From contig NZ_JACIDK010000010.1 of assembly GCF_014196295.1 (NCBI RefSeq), positions 1 through 57,073 on the forward strand: DNA of 57,073 nucleotides, written 5' to 3'. This document shows positions 45,531-53,011 of the stretch, one piece after another. The notes under the pieces are model-generated. The model did not search any database. It saw only the letters and a list, made by a program, of their open reading frames with translations, and was not told where the DNA came from. Position 1 is the first letter of the stretch. Every line of letters starts with the position of its first letter. The DNA is from Phenylobacterium haematophilum. Lineage in GTDB: Bacteria > Pseudomonadota > Alphaproteobacteria > Caulobacterales > Caulobacteraceae. Position numbers and translations under genes: made by a program.

Positions 45531-46472
45531 TCACTGTCTCACAGGCGGCCGATGGCCATCGGACAGCGATAGGATTTCTTCCAAACGCCGCCCGGCTTTG
45601 GTGCGCGCAATGTGCACAATGACGTCGATCGATTGTGCTGCGAGGGGGATGGCCGGCGAGCTCAACACTTCGCCCAGCAGATCCGTAAGGCGGCGAAGCG
45701 CGTCGCGGGCTGAATTAGCGTGCAGGGTCGCCAGGCCTCCCGAGTGCCCGGTGTTCCACGCCTTCAGGGTTTCAAGTGCGGCGGCGCCGTCGCGCAGCTC
45801 GCCGACCACGATCCGGTCGGGCCGCAGCCGCAGCGCATCGCGCACGAGGTCCCGCAGGCTGACGGCGTGAGGCGCGCGCCTGGTCAGAAGCGGCAGGACG
45901 TCCCAGGCCGAACACTGCAGTTCGGGCGTGTCTTCGATGAGAATGATCCGGTCACTGGCGAAGGCGGGTTCGGCGAGGATGGCGTTGGCCAGCGTGGTCT
46001 TGCCCGAACCCGCGCCGCCGCTGATCAGCAGGTTGCCGCGGGTCTGCGCGCAATGGCGCAGCATCTGCGCCTGGTCGGGGCTCATCGATCCGTCTGCGAC
46101 ATAGTCGTCGAGACTGAAGACGACGGCAGGGCGCTTGCGAATGGCGAAGGCGGGCTGGCGGGTCACCGGCGGCAGCATGCCCTGGAAACGCTCTCCGGTC
46201 GGCAGCACGCCGGCCAGGCGCGGGGCCTGCGGTCCGACGGTTTCGCCGACATGATCTGCGATGAGCCGCACCGCCCGCTCGCGGGCCTCGGGCGCGATCA
46301 GCTTGCCGGTGTCGATGCGTCCAAGGCCGATCTGGTCGACTATGAGCCGCCCGTCCGGATTGACCAGGATCTCGACCACCAGCGGATCGCAGAGCGCCCG
46401 CAACACGTCGTCTCCCAGCGCATGGCGCAGCGCTTCGAGCTTGCGCTCGCGCACGATCGGATGGTCGCGCAT
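45531..46472 (-). CDS. trbB: Conjugal transfer ATPase TrbB (VirB11 family)
   Basis: A 313-residue, apparently full-length VirB11-like ATPase. Walker A is GGAGSGKTTLA (about residue 155). An ILIEDTPEL Asp/Glu box, RPDRIVVGELRDGAA (Walker B region) and the His box GHSGGLATLHANS follow. The start at 46472 overlaps the stop of the CopG-like gene (ATGA); the frame stays open to 46817 without homology. The C-terminus (RRLEEILSLSDGHRPPVRQ) is near the expected end. TrbB powers pilus assembly and substrate transfer. The operon is broken directly downstream by hipBA. Confidence 0.93.
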   Translation of the reverse strand: MRDHPIVRERKLEALRHALGDDVLRALCDPLVVEILVNPDGRLIVDQIGLGRIDTGKLIAPEARERAVRLIADHVGETVGPQAPRLAGVLPTGERFQGMLPPVTRQPAFAIRKRPAVVFSLDDYVADGSMSPDQAQMLRHCAQTRGNLLISGGAGSGKTTLANAILAEPAFASDRIILIEDTPELQCSAWDVLPLLTRRAPHAVSLRDLVRDALRLRPDRIVVGELRDGAAALETLKAWNTGHSGGLATLHANSARDALRRLTDLLGEVLSSPAIPLAAQSIDVIVHIARTKAGRRLEEILSLSDGHRPPVRQ

Positions 46473-46903
46473 CAGCGCGCCGACGGATGGACGGGGGCGT
46501 CGTCCTGATGGCGAACGGCTCTTCCAGAGGCGATACGCGAGGCCGTCGCATGCAGCAGCAGTTCGATCCGTCGTTCGACCGCGGCCTGGACCGTGGGGTC
46601 GTTGTCGATCACCGCATCCGGCAACCGCAGAAAGAACGCCCGGGCCAGCTCCACCACCAGCTCCTGGATGATCTGCACGTCGCGGGCGGTGGAGCGCATG
46701 TGGTCGCGCAGCGAGCGATCCAGGTGCAGCAGCCTGTCGTCGGCGTCGGGCTGCGAGGTGCGCAGCAGTCCCCTGGCGATCGCCCGTCCGGCGGCCTGGC
46801 TCAGCGGCAGGCGGCATTGGCGCGCCTCTCGGTTGAGGGCCGACACGAGCTTGGGGTCGGTGAGATAGACCTGCACCCGAGCGGTGCGCGGCTCAGCTTT
46901 CAT
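46472..46903 (-). CDS. CopG-like ribbon-helix-helix protein of the conjugation module
   Basis: A 143-residue protein with an N-terminal ribbon-helix-helix-like segment (ARVQVYLTDPKLVSALNREA) and a long helical remainder. In Tn4371-like/IncP-type elements a gene of this size lies between traG and trbB, as here, with 11-bp and 3-bp overlaps to its neighbours. It probably regulates the tra/trb operon or joins the relaxosome. Assigned mainly from position plus the N-terminal motif. Confidence 0.75.
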   Translation of the reverse strand: MKAEPRTARVQVYLTDPKLVSALNREARQCRLPLSQAAGRAIARGLLRTSQPDADDRLLHLDRSLRDHMRSTARDVQIIQELVVELARAFFLRLPDAVIDNDPTVQAAVERRIELLLHATASRIASGRAVRHQDDAPVHPSAR

Positions 46904-48776
46904 CGCGGCTCATCCCTCGCAGGTGGTCGATCGCCGCGTTCTGGGCGGCGTAATCCTGGGCGACCTGGCTGATGGCCTCAGCGACCTTGGCCGCGGTCTG
47001 CTTGTCGAGGATGGCGGCCTTGGCTTCCTTGAACGGCGCGAGCGAATGCTCGTCGGCCTGCCCAAGCGCTCGGCGGCCCTGCCATGGGTGTGGGCGGCGC
47101 GGCGGCACGTCGGGGCCTGCGCCCTGGTCGGGCGGCGGCAGGGCGGCGCGCGCCCGGAACGGCGCCTTCTTGTCGTAGCGCAGCTTGCGCGCCCGGATCG
47201 GCTTTCCTCCAGGGGTGAAGATGATCTGCTCACGCTCGCCAAGCGCCCCGACCGCGCCAGGCGTCAGCAGCGGGCGCTCGATGTGCGAAATGCTGACCGA
47301 GTGGCGGCCGGCCTGCGGAAACGGCGGGCCGCTGCGGCTGACCTGCGGCCGCAGCGCCGTGCCGGAGAGGCGGCTGACCTTGTCCTGGGTCAGGGGATCG
47401 AGCGCCGAAAAGGCTGTGAAGGTGTGACAGTTGTCGAGGATGGTGTTGTTGGGACCATAGGTCTCGACGATGTCGTTGAGGCTCTGGGCGACGAACATCG
47501 CCTTCAGGCCATATCCGCTCATCAGGCGAAGGCTCTTCTCGAAGAACTCCAGGCGGCCGAGCAGTGGGAACTCGTCCATCACCAGCAGCAGCCGGTGCGC
47601 CTTGGTCCGCCCGCAACTATCGCGGTTCGGGTGGCTGGTGAGGGCCTGGGTCGCCGCATGGAAGACCAGGCGGACCAGCGGGCGGAGCGCGACGGCGTCG
47701 GCCGGGGCCACCTGCACGTAGAGCGACATCGGCCGCGTGGCGCACATCAGATCGCTGATCGCGAAATCGGAGGCGGCCAAGGCGCGTTCGACGTCTTCGC
47801 CGGCGAGCCACTTCAGATAGGAGCGCGCCGTCCCTTGGACCGATGTGCGAAATCGGTCGTGCATCGCGCCATAGCCTTTGACCGCGGTGGCTATGAACGG
47901 ATGGCAGGCCGGCGCGCCGTCCGGCCCGGGGCGATGATGGGTGCGCAGCATGAGGTCGGCGCTGGCGTCCAGGTCGGCCAGCATCTCGCGCGCCGTCAGC
48001 AGCGTCTTGGCCTCGTCCGGCGCGCAGTAGAGGACATGGAGTATGACCGCCTCGAGGATCTCACAGGCGGCCTTGTCCCAGATCGCCTCTTCGCTGCGCA
48101 CGCCGCCAGGATCGGACAGGATCGCCACCAGTCGCTGGATCCTGGCGAGTTCGCCGTCGCCGGGCGTGATCTCAGCCAGCGGGTTCCAGCGTGCGGTCGT
48201 CGGCGAGCGCGGGTCGAAATAGAGCGCGTGGGACAGTTTCGCCCGATAGCCGGCGGTCAGAGGCCAGAGTTCGCCCTTGGGGTCGTGCACGAGCACGCTT
48301 TGCGGCCAGCTCAGCAGAGTCGGCGTGACATGGCCGCGCCCCTTTCCCGACCGGGTCCCGCCGGTCACCAGGCTGGGGCGCATATCTTCCGTCGCCAGCA
48401 CCCGGCCGCCGAGTTCACCCAGAATGCAGCCGCAGCGATGCCGCAGCCCGGCGCGCCGGGCCTGCTTCAGGCCGCCCCAGTCACTCGCAGTGTGGGACTG
48501 AGGCCTTTCGACGAGCAGCGCAAATCCAAGGCCGCTCAGGGCGCCCAGCATCGTGATCCACGCAGCCGCACGCCAGACGGCGGGGGCTTGCCTGGCGAGC
48601 AGGTCCTTCCAGCCCAGCAGCGCCCAGGGCGCGTAGAGGGGGACGCCCAGGTTCAGCGGCAGGGGGCGGCCGAGCGCCGGCGCGGCGGAAAACGTCCAGC
48701 CGACGAACTGGCTGGCGCCGGTCAGCCCGACGATCAGGCCGGCCAGCGCGCAACTCAACCGCAGCGGCGCGCCCAT
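46893..48776 (-). CDS. traG: Type IV coupling protein TraG/VirD4
   Basis: A 627-residue coupling ATPase. Two N-terminal membrane helices lie within residues 1-90. Walker A is in LVTGGTRSGKGRGHVTPTLL, and the VLVHDPKGELW strand and LLLVMDEFPLLGRLEFFEK Walker B stretch are clear; FVAQSLNDIVETYG matches the family. The ATG at 48776 (MGAPLRLSC) is preferred; the frame opens at 48827. TraG links the relaxosome to the type IV channel. It is intact, and with copG and trbB is the only apparently complete part of the conjugation module. No relaxase is in the window. Confidence 0.93.
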   Translation of the reverse strand: MGAPLRLSCALAGLIVGLTGASQFVGWTFSAAPALGRPLPLNLGVPLYAPWALLGWKDLLARQAPAVWRAAAWITMLGALSGLGFALLVERPQSHTASDWGGLKQARRAGLRHRCGCILGELGGRVLATEDMRPSLVTGGTRSGKGRGHVTPTLLSWPQSVLVHDPKGELWPLTAGYRAKLSHALYFDPRSPTTARWNPLAEITPGDGELARIQRLVAILSDPGGVRSEEAIWDKAACEILEAVILHVLYCAPDEAKTLLTAREMLADLDASADLMLRTHHRPGPDGAPACHPFIATAVKGYGAMHDRFRTSVQGTARSYLKWLAGEDVERALAASDFAISDLMCATRPMSLYVQVAPADAVALRPLVRLVFHAATQALTSHPNRDSCGRTKAHRLLLVMDEFPLLGRLEFFEKSLRLMSGYGLKAMFVAQSLNDIVETYGPNNTILDNCHTFTAFSALDPLTQDKVSRLSGTALRPQVSRSGPPFPQAGRHSVSISHIERPLLTPGAVGALGEREQIIFTPGGKPIRARKLRYDKKAPFRARAALPPPDQGAGPDVPPRRPHPWQGRRALGQADEHSLAPFKEAKAAILDKQTAAKVAEAISQVAQDYAAQNAAIDHLRGMSRDES

Positions 48777-48900
48777 GACCACACGTCTCTTGCCCTCGAC
48801 ACCGCGTGTCTCCCTGCATGGTCTCAACCCACGGTAAGACTTTCAAAGGCGATCGCCTGAACCGGCGACCCCTCAAGTCGCAGGGGGCGAAGCGTGAGCA

Positions 48901-49512
48901 TCAGGGCGAGAGAAGGCCAAGTCCGATGGCGCGCGACACCGCCTGGATTCGGGTGCTCACCCCCAGTCGCGCGCAGGCCTCGCGGATGTAGTCGTCAACG
49001 GTGTGCTGCGAGATCCCAAGGATCGCTCCGATCGCAAACGAGCTCTTTCCTTCCTGGACCCAACGCAGGCACTCGACCTGCCGCGGCGCCAGGATCGGGA
49101 TCGCCCCGCCGTCGTCGCCGGGCGCCGCCAGCGCCTCGATGCGCGCCAGCTCGAAGGCGCTGAGCAGGTTGGCGGCGGTCATAGCGCCGACCCCGACCAG
49201 ATGACCGGCGTCGATGTCCTGAAGCGTGGAAAGGGCGATGGTCGCGGCCTTGTTGTCGGCGCAGGCCAGCGCCAGCCGCGCGCCGCCCAGGTGATGGCAG
49301 AGCAGGAGCGCCACGAGGTCGCAGTTCGTCGCATCCGCGAAGGCCGCCAGGCGCGCGTAGGTCATCGGCCCGCGCCCGCTCTCGAAGTTTTCGTAGGTTC
49401 GAAGTTTCATGCCCATGGCGCGTGCGACGTCACGCCGTCGCAGTCCGCGACGACGGCGGATCTCTTCCAACGCGGCGGAAAGGCTCTGGCGTTCGCCGAG
49501 GCCTGTCGTCAT
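48901..49512 (-). CDS. Regulator with N-terminal XRE-type and C-terminal LuxR-type HTH
   Basis: A 203-residue protein started by the ATG at 49512, with GGAGG 8-12 nt upstream. The frame continues to 49803 but without homology. An XRE-like HTH (LRRRDVARAMGMKLRTYENFESG) at about 20-60 is followed by a helical linker and a C-terminal LuxR-type HTH (LAPRQVECLRWVQEGKSSFAIG then ISQHTVDDYIREACARLGV). No autoinducer-binding or receiver domain. It lies upstream of traG on the same strand, so it probably controls transfer genes. It is divergent from the lasso-cluster GntR. Confidence 0.85.
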   Translation of the reverse strand: MTTGLGERQSLSAALEEIRRRRGLRRRDVARAMGMKLRTYENFESGRGPMTYARLAAFADATNCDLVALLLCHHLGGARLALACADNKAATIALSTLQDIDAGHLVGVGAMTAANLLSAFELARIEALAAPGDDGGAIPILAPRQVECLRWVQEGKSSFAIGAILGISQHTVDDYIREACARLGVSTRIQAVSRAIGLGLLSP

Positions 49513-49801
49513 GCGTCGCAACCTCCGGCTGTCGAGCATCCCATCGTTAGCTGAATTTGCGCCAGCGTGCTCCCCGCAATCCTGTGGGGCGCCGCGCCGG
49601 CGCCGCATCGCGTGTTTTCGCGGTGGAAACCTTTTGGAAACGGCAGTTGGTTGCGAAAGAAGTTTGCGTATATTCGCCGCAAGCGCGGGGTAGGGTGCGA
49701 TTTTCTCCGTCTGCGGGATTTTCGGGGCCGCCGTCTCTTCCCACCCTGCCATAGAGACGACAACCAGTGGTCGAGGCGGATCGGGGCGGTTCAGGCAGGT
49801 C
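49513..49801. promoter_or_regulatory. Divergent promoter region between the XRE/LuxR regulator and the lasso cluster
   Basis: A 289-bp region less GC-rich than its surroundings. It contains GGAAACCTTTTGGAAAC (a tandem GGAAAC, about 49634-49650) and TTTGCGTATATTCGCC (about 49664). It should hold promoters of both genes. No specific binding site can be assigned. Confidence 0.4.
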
Positions 49802-50410
49802 ATGGAGAAGGATCGCGATCCATTCGGGCAGGCGATCTGTGCAGTGCGTCAACGCGTGCGGGCAGGTCGATATGTACTGGGCGAGCGCCTGGCGATCACC
49901 GAGCTGGCGAACGATCTCGACCTCAGCGCCACGCCTGTCCGCGAGGCCTTGTCGCGGCTCTCCGGCGAAGGCCTGATCGAGGACCGCCGGGGACAGGGCT
50001 ACTTCGCCTGGCGCCTCGATGTCGTCGACCTGACGGATCTCTATGAGTTGCAGGGCGCCTATCTGGACATTGCGCTGTCGCGCGCAGGCGCCCGTGGGCC
50101 CGGTCTCGAACCGAGCGCGGCCGCAAGCGCAGAGGATCTTTTCGCCCACATCGTCCACCAGAGCCACAGCGCTGCGCTGACCAGGGCCAACCGCCTGCTC
50201 GCCGACCGGCTCGCCGCGCCTCGCCGTGTCGAGGAGCGTGTGCTCAGCGACGTGGAAGGCGAGCTGTCGGCGCTGCTAGGGGTCGTTGAGATCGATGACC
50301 TGCGTCAGGAACTGGCGGCCTATCACGAGCGCAGGCTGTCGAGCGGCCGCGCCATCGTCGCGGCGCTGCGGAGCCAGGCCGGGCAGGATGAGAATATAGT
50401 CCCGCAATAG
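49802..50410 (+). CDS. GntR-family transcriptional regulator of the lasso cluster
   Basis: A 202-residue protein with an N-terminal winged helix (residues about 8-72: LGERLAITELANDLDLSATPVREALSRLSGEGLIEDRRGQGYF). A short, helical FCD/FadR-like C-terminal domain follows, with the TPVREALSRL and acid-binding helices typical of the FadR subfamily. It ends 85 bp upstream of the lasso precursor on the same strand, with an inverted repeat between them. Regulating the lasso genes is the natural inference; the effector is unknown. Confidence 0.88.
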   Translation: MEKDRDPFGQAICAVRQRVRAGRYVLGERLAITELANDLDLSATPVREALSRLSGEGLIEDRRGQGYFAWRLDVVDLTDLYELQGAYLDIALSRAGARGPGLEPSAAASAEDLFAHIVHQSHSAALTRANRLLADRLAAPRRVEERVLSDVEGELSALLGVVEIDDLRQELAAYHERRLSSGRAIVAALRSQAGQDENIVPQ

Positions 50411-50419
50411 TCGAAATAT

Positions 50420-50440
50420 GCTTTGAATCAATTTCAAGGC
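50420..50440 (+). promoter_or_regulatory. Inverted repeat upstream of the lasso precursor gene
   Basis: GCTTTGAA (50420-50427) and TTCAAGGC (50433-50440) form an 8-bp inverted repeat with one mismatch and a 5-bp TCAAT spacer. It lies 55 bp before the precursor ATG, a suitable place for a GntR operator. Not proven. Confidence 0.4.
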
Positions 50441-50495
50441 GAATGCTTCCTGGTCCTGTCGCAAGACCGCGACGAACACCAGCAAGGAGGCAGCC

Positions 50496-50597
50496 ATGTC
50501 TTCGAAGTTCAAGCTCATCACCTTCGGTGACGCCAAGTCCCTGACCCGCGGCATCGTGGGCGCCGACTACGAGCTGGATTACCAGCCGCACCCGTAA
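50496..50597 (+). CDS. Lasso peptide precursor
   Basis: A 33-residue peptide with AGGAGG 5 nt before its ATG, too short for normal gene callers. The leader MSSKFKLITFGDAKSLTR ends with the conserved penultimate Thr (Thr17) required by B proteins. The core starts with Gly19: GIVGADYELDYQPHP, 15 residues. Gly1 and Glu8 can form the macrolactam: Asp6 is too near and Asp10 too far for the usual 7-9-residue rings. That leaves a 7-residue tail (LDYQPHP) with Tyr11 or His14 as possible plugs. The B, C and isopeptidase genes follow. From memory the core resembles zucinodin of Phenylobacterium zucineum in spacing (G-x-x-G-x-D-aromatic-E). The mature product is a prediction. Confidence 0.9.
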   Translation: MSSKFKLITFGDAKSLTRGIVGADYELDYQPHP

Positions 50598-50606
50598 GGC
50601 GACTTT

Positions 50607-50637
50607 GCGAGCGCCGCGCTCCCGGGGCGGCGCTCGC
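50607..50637 (+). terminator. 11-bp perfect hairpin between lasso precursor and B gene
   Basis: GCGAGCGCCGC (50607-50617) pairs with GCGGCGCTCGC (50627-50637) around a 9-nt loop, 9 bp after the precursor stop. TCC and CTT follow rather than a clean T-run. It fits an attenuator or mRNA-stabilising stem that raises precursor mRNA over the enzyme genes, as lasso operons often need. Confidence 0.7.
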
Positions 50638-50660
50638 TCCTTCGCAATCTCATCACCGCC

Positions 50661-51302
50661 ATGACCCATCGCCTCTCGCCCCACGTCCACGCCGCCTGCT
50701 GCGGCGAGGACCTGGTTCTCCTTAATCTGAGGCAAGGCTCCTATGCCTGCCTTCCGGGCTGCGCGCCCTACATCGCCCTGAGCGCCGGAACGACGGCGCT
50801 CAGGGTCGGCGCCCAGGATCTGGCCCAGGCGCTTGTCGAGGCCGGCGCGATCGAGACGGGGCCAGCCCAGCTGCGTTTCGTCGCCCCGCCGGCGGCGCGC
50901 GATCTCGCCGCCCGCCGGCCTGGGCGGCGCGCCCGTCCTCTTACGATGGCGCTGGCGTGGAGCGAGCTTGCCCGCAGCTACTGGCGCGTTCCCTTTGGCG
51001 AGATGATCGCGCGATCGCAGCGCAAGGCGAACGGCGCATGTGGGGACGAGGCGCTGGTCGGGCGCCTGGCGCACGACTTCGCAAGGATGCTGCCCTGGGT
51101 TCCGGCGCAGGGCGTCTGCCTCTACCGCAGCTGCTTTCTGCTCGCCTTTCTGCGACGCCACGGCGTTTCGGCAAGCTGGGTGTTCGGGGTGCAGACCTAC
51201 ACCTTCGAGGCCCACTGCTGGCTTCAGGCCGGGGACTTGGTGCTCGACGACCATCTCGAACATGTCGCCGGCTTTGAGCCGATCCTGGCGCTCGAGCCAT
51301 GA
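50661..51302 (+). CDS. Lasso peptide B protein: fused leader-binding (RRE) and transglutaminase-like peptidase
   Basis: A 213-residue protein. Residues 1 to about 85 are a PqqD-like recognition element (ACCGEDLVLLNLRQGSYACLPG). Residues 95-213 form the transglutaminase-like protease with Cys153 in QGVCLYRSCFLLAFLRRHG, His185 in FEAHCWLQ and an Asp in LVLDDHLEH, the catalytic triad. In the cell it binds the precursor leader and cleaves after Arg18. It starts 63 bp after the precursor, and its end overlaps the C gene (ATGA). Fusion of B1 and B2 in one chain is the usual proteobacterial form. Confidence 0.92.
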   Translation: MTHRLSPHVHAACCGEDLVLLNLRQGSYACLPGCAPYIALSAGTTALRVGAQDLAQALVEAGAIETGPAQLRFVAPPAARDLAARRPGRRARPLTMALAWSELARSYWRVPFGEMIARSQRKANGACGDEALVGRLAHDFARMLPWVPAQGVCLYRSCFLLAFLRRHGVSASWVFGVQTYTFEAHCWLQAGDLVLDDHLEHVAGFEPILALEP

Positions 51303-53008
51303 GTTACCTGGTCATCGCCTGGCCGGGGGAACGGCCTGTATGGCTCTCCGATCTAAAGCGGGCCGCGCCGGAGGACTGGGCGATCGCCCTGCGGGCGGAC
51401 GGCCTGACGGTGGCGCATGGCGGACCATGTCCGCCGCCGGTCCGCGCGATCGCAGGCGGCGTTCTGATCGGGGACCTGCACGAGCGCGCGGGCGCCGTTA
51501 CGCCGATCGCTTTGCGGCCTGCGCGGGAGATGGCCGAACTTCTCTGTGCAACCGCCTGGGGCGGCTATGTCGCGGTCCTCGGTAACGGGCCGGGCGGATC
51601 CTGGTCGGTGCTCCGCTGTCCTTCCGGCGAACTCGACGCGCTGGCCTGGCGATTTGGCGAGGCCCTGCTGATCGCCGACGACCTGCCGGCCTGGCTGGGC
51701 CGCTGGCTGCCGCCCGGCCTGGGCGTCGACTGGGGGCGGCTCGGGGCGATCCTCGCCGACCCGGCCATGGCCTCTGGCGAACTGGCCCTGAGCCGCGTGC
51801 AGGCCATCGCGCCGGGCGAGCTCTGGTCGGTGCGCGACGGGGCGAGGCCCATCTGGCGCCCGGCGCATGTCGCCCGTCGGAGGGAAAGCGGCGGGGGGCA
51901 GGCAGAGGAGCGGCTGCGGGCGGTGGTCGACGAGGTCGTCGGCGCGCAGGCCGGGACGCGGACCGTGATCGAACTCTCCGGCGGCCTGGACTCGGCGATC
52001 GTCGCCAGCGCGCTCAAGGGCCGCGACGTGGTCGCGGTGAACTACTATTCGCGCGAGCTTGGCGCCGACGAGCGTCCGTTTGCGCGTGAGATCGCCCGTC
52101 GGCTTGGGCTCGAGCTCATCGAAATCGAAAAGCCCCCGCCGGCGTTCGACCTCGCCGCGCTGGAGGAACGGGCGACGGGGGCGCGGCCGGCGCTCAATGC
52201 GCTCGATTTCGAGCATGACCGCGATATGGCCCGTCGCTGCCGGGAGCTGGGCGCCGATGTCCTGATGACCGGCCAGGGCGGCGATCATCTGTTCTTCCAG
52301 GCGCCCAGCGCGCTGATCGCCGCCGATGCGCTTCCGGGCGCGATTCGTCCGGCGCTGCTCGCGGTGCTCGCCAGGCGAACCGGCCGCTCGGCCTGGAGCA
52401 TCCTGCGCGAAGCGCTCGGCGCGCGGGTCGGCGCGCCTGGAATAAAGGCCCGGCCACAGCACCTCTCGCCCGCCGCCTGGGACGGAGCCAGGGCGGCCGG
52501 CGTCCATCCCTGGCTCGCCGACGCAGCCGGTCTCCCGCCGGCCAAGGCGCTGCAGGTCGCGTGCCTGGCCGCGGCCTTGTCGCTGAACGGCGCGAGCCGG
52601 CGCGGAACGGCGGCCAGGCTGCGCCATCCCTTGCTCAGCCAGCCGGTGATGGAGGCCTGTCTGCCGCTCGCCGTCGTGCAACTGACGGCGGGCGGACACG
52701 ATCGGGCGCTCGCGCGCGCCGCCTTCGCCGAACGGCTGCCCGCCAGCGTCATCGCGCGTCAGGGCAAGGGCCGGCTCACCAGCCACTATGGGCGCCTGAT
52801 CGCTTCAGGCCTGGCAGACCTGCGGCCGCTGCTGCTCGAGGGCCGGCTGGCGGCCGAAGGGTTGCTTGATCGCCAGGCGCTCGAGCAGATGCTCACGGTC
52901 GAGCAACTGGCCTGGAGGGGCGGTTATGGGGCGATCATGACCAGCGCGGCCCTGGAACTCTGGGTCCGCAGCTGGGAGGCGCGAACGGCGCGCAACACTG
53001 GGCCATAG
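51299..53008 (+). CDS. Lasso peptide C protein: asparagine-synthetase-like macrolactam synthetase
   Basis: A 569-residue homologue of asparagine synthetase B. The PP-loop VIELSGGLDSAIVASAL with SGGLDSA at residues 227-233 binds ATP. VLMTGQGGDHLFFQAP is the second conserved ASNase motif. The N-terminal region is a glutaminase-like fold that starts MSYLVIAW, so it has no catalytic Cys2 and no amidotransferase role. It adenylates the side chain acid of the core (predicted Glu8) and closes the amide with Gly1. It overlaps the B gene by 4 bp and meets the isopeptidase gene tail to tail, 3 bp apart. Confidence 0.93.
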   Translation: MSYLVIAWPGERPVWLSDLKRAAPEDWAIALRADGLTVAHGGPCPPPVRAIAGGVLIGDLHERAGAVTPIALRPAREMAELLCATAWGGYVAVLGNGPGGSWSVLRCPSGELDALAWRFGEALLIADDLPAWLGRWLPPGLGVDWGRLGAILADPAMASGELALSRVQAIAPGELWSVRDGARPIWRPAHVARRRESGGGQAEERLRAVVDEVVGAQAGTRTVIELSGGLDSAIVASALKGRDVVAVNYYSRELGADERPFAREIARRLGLELIEIEKPPPAFDLAALEERATGARPALNALDFEHDRDMARRCRELGADVLMTGQGGDHLFFQAPSALIAADALPGAIRPALLAVLARRTGRSAWSILREALGARVGAPGIKARPQHLSPAAWDGARAAGVHPWLADAAGLPPAKALQVACLAAALSLNGASRRGTAARLRHPLLSQPVMEACLPLAVVQLTAGGHDRALARAAFAERLPASVIARQGKGRLTSHYGRLIASGLADLRPLLLEGRLAAEGLLDRQALEQMLTVEQLAWRGGYGAIMTSAALELWVRSWEARTARNTGP

Positions 53009-53011
53009 CCG

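Noticed and set aside
46884..48860. 658-residue plus-strand ORF opposite traG
   Set aside because: Antisense shadow of the coupling protein, whose Walker motifs are on the minus strand.
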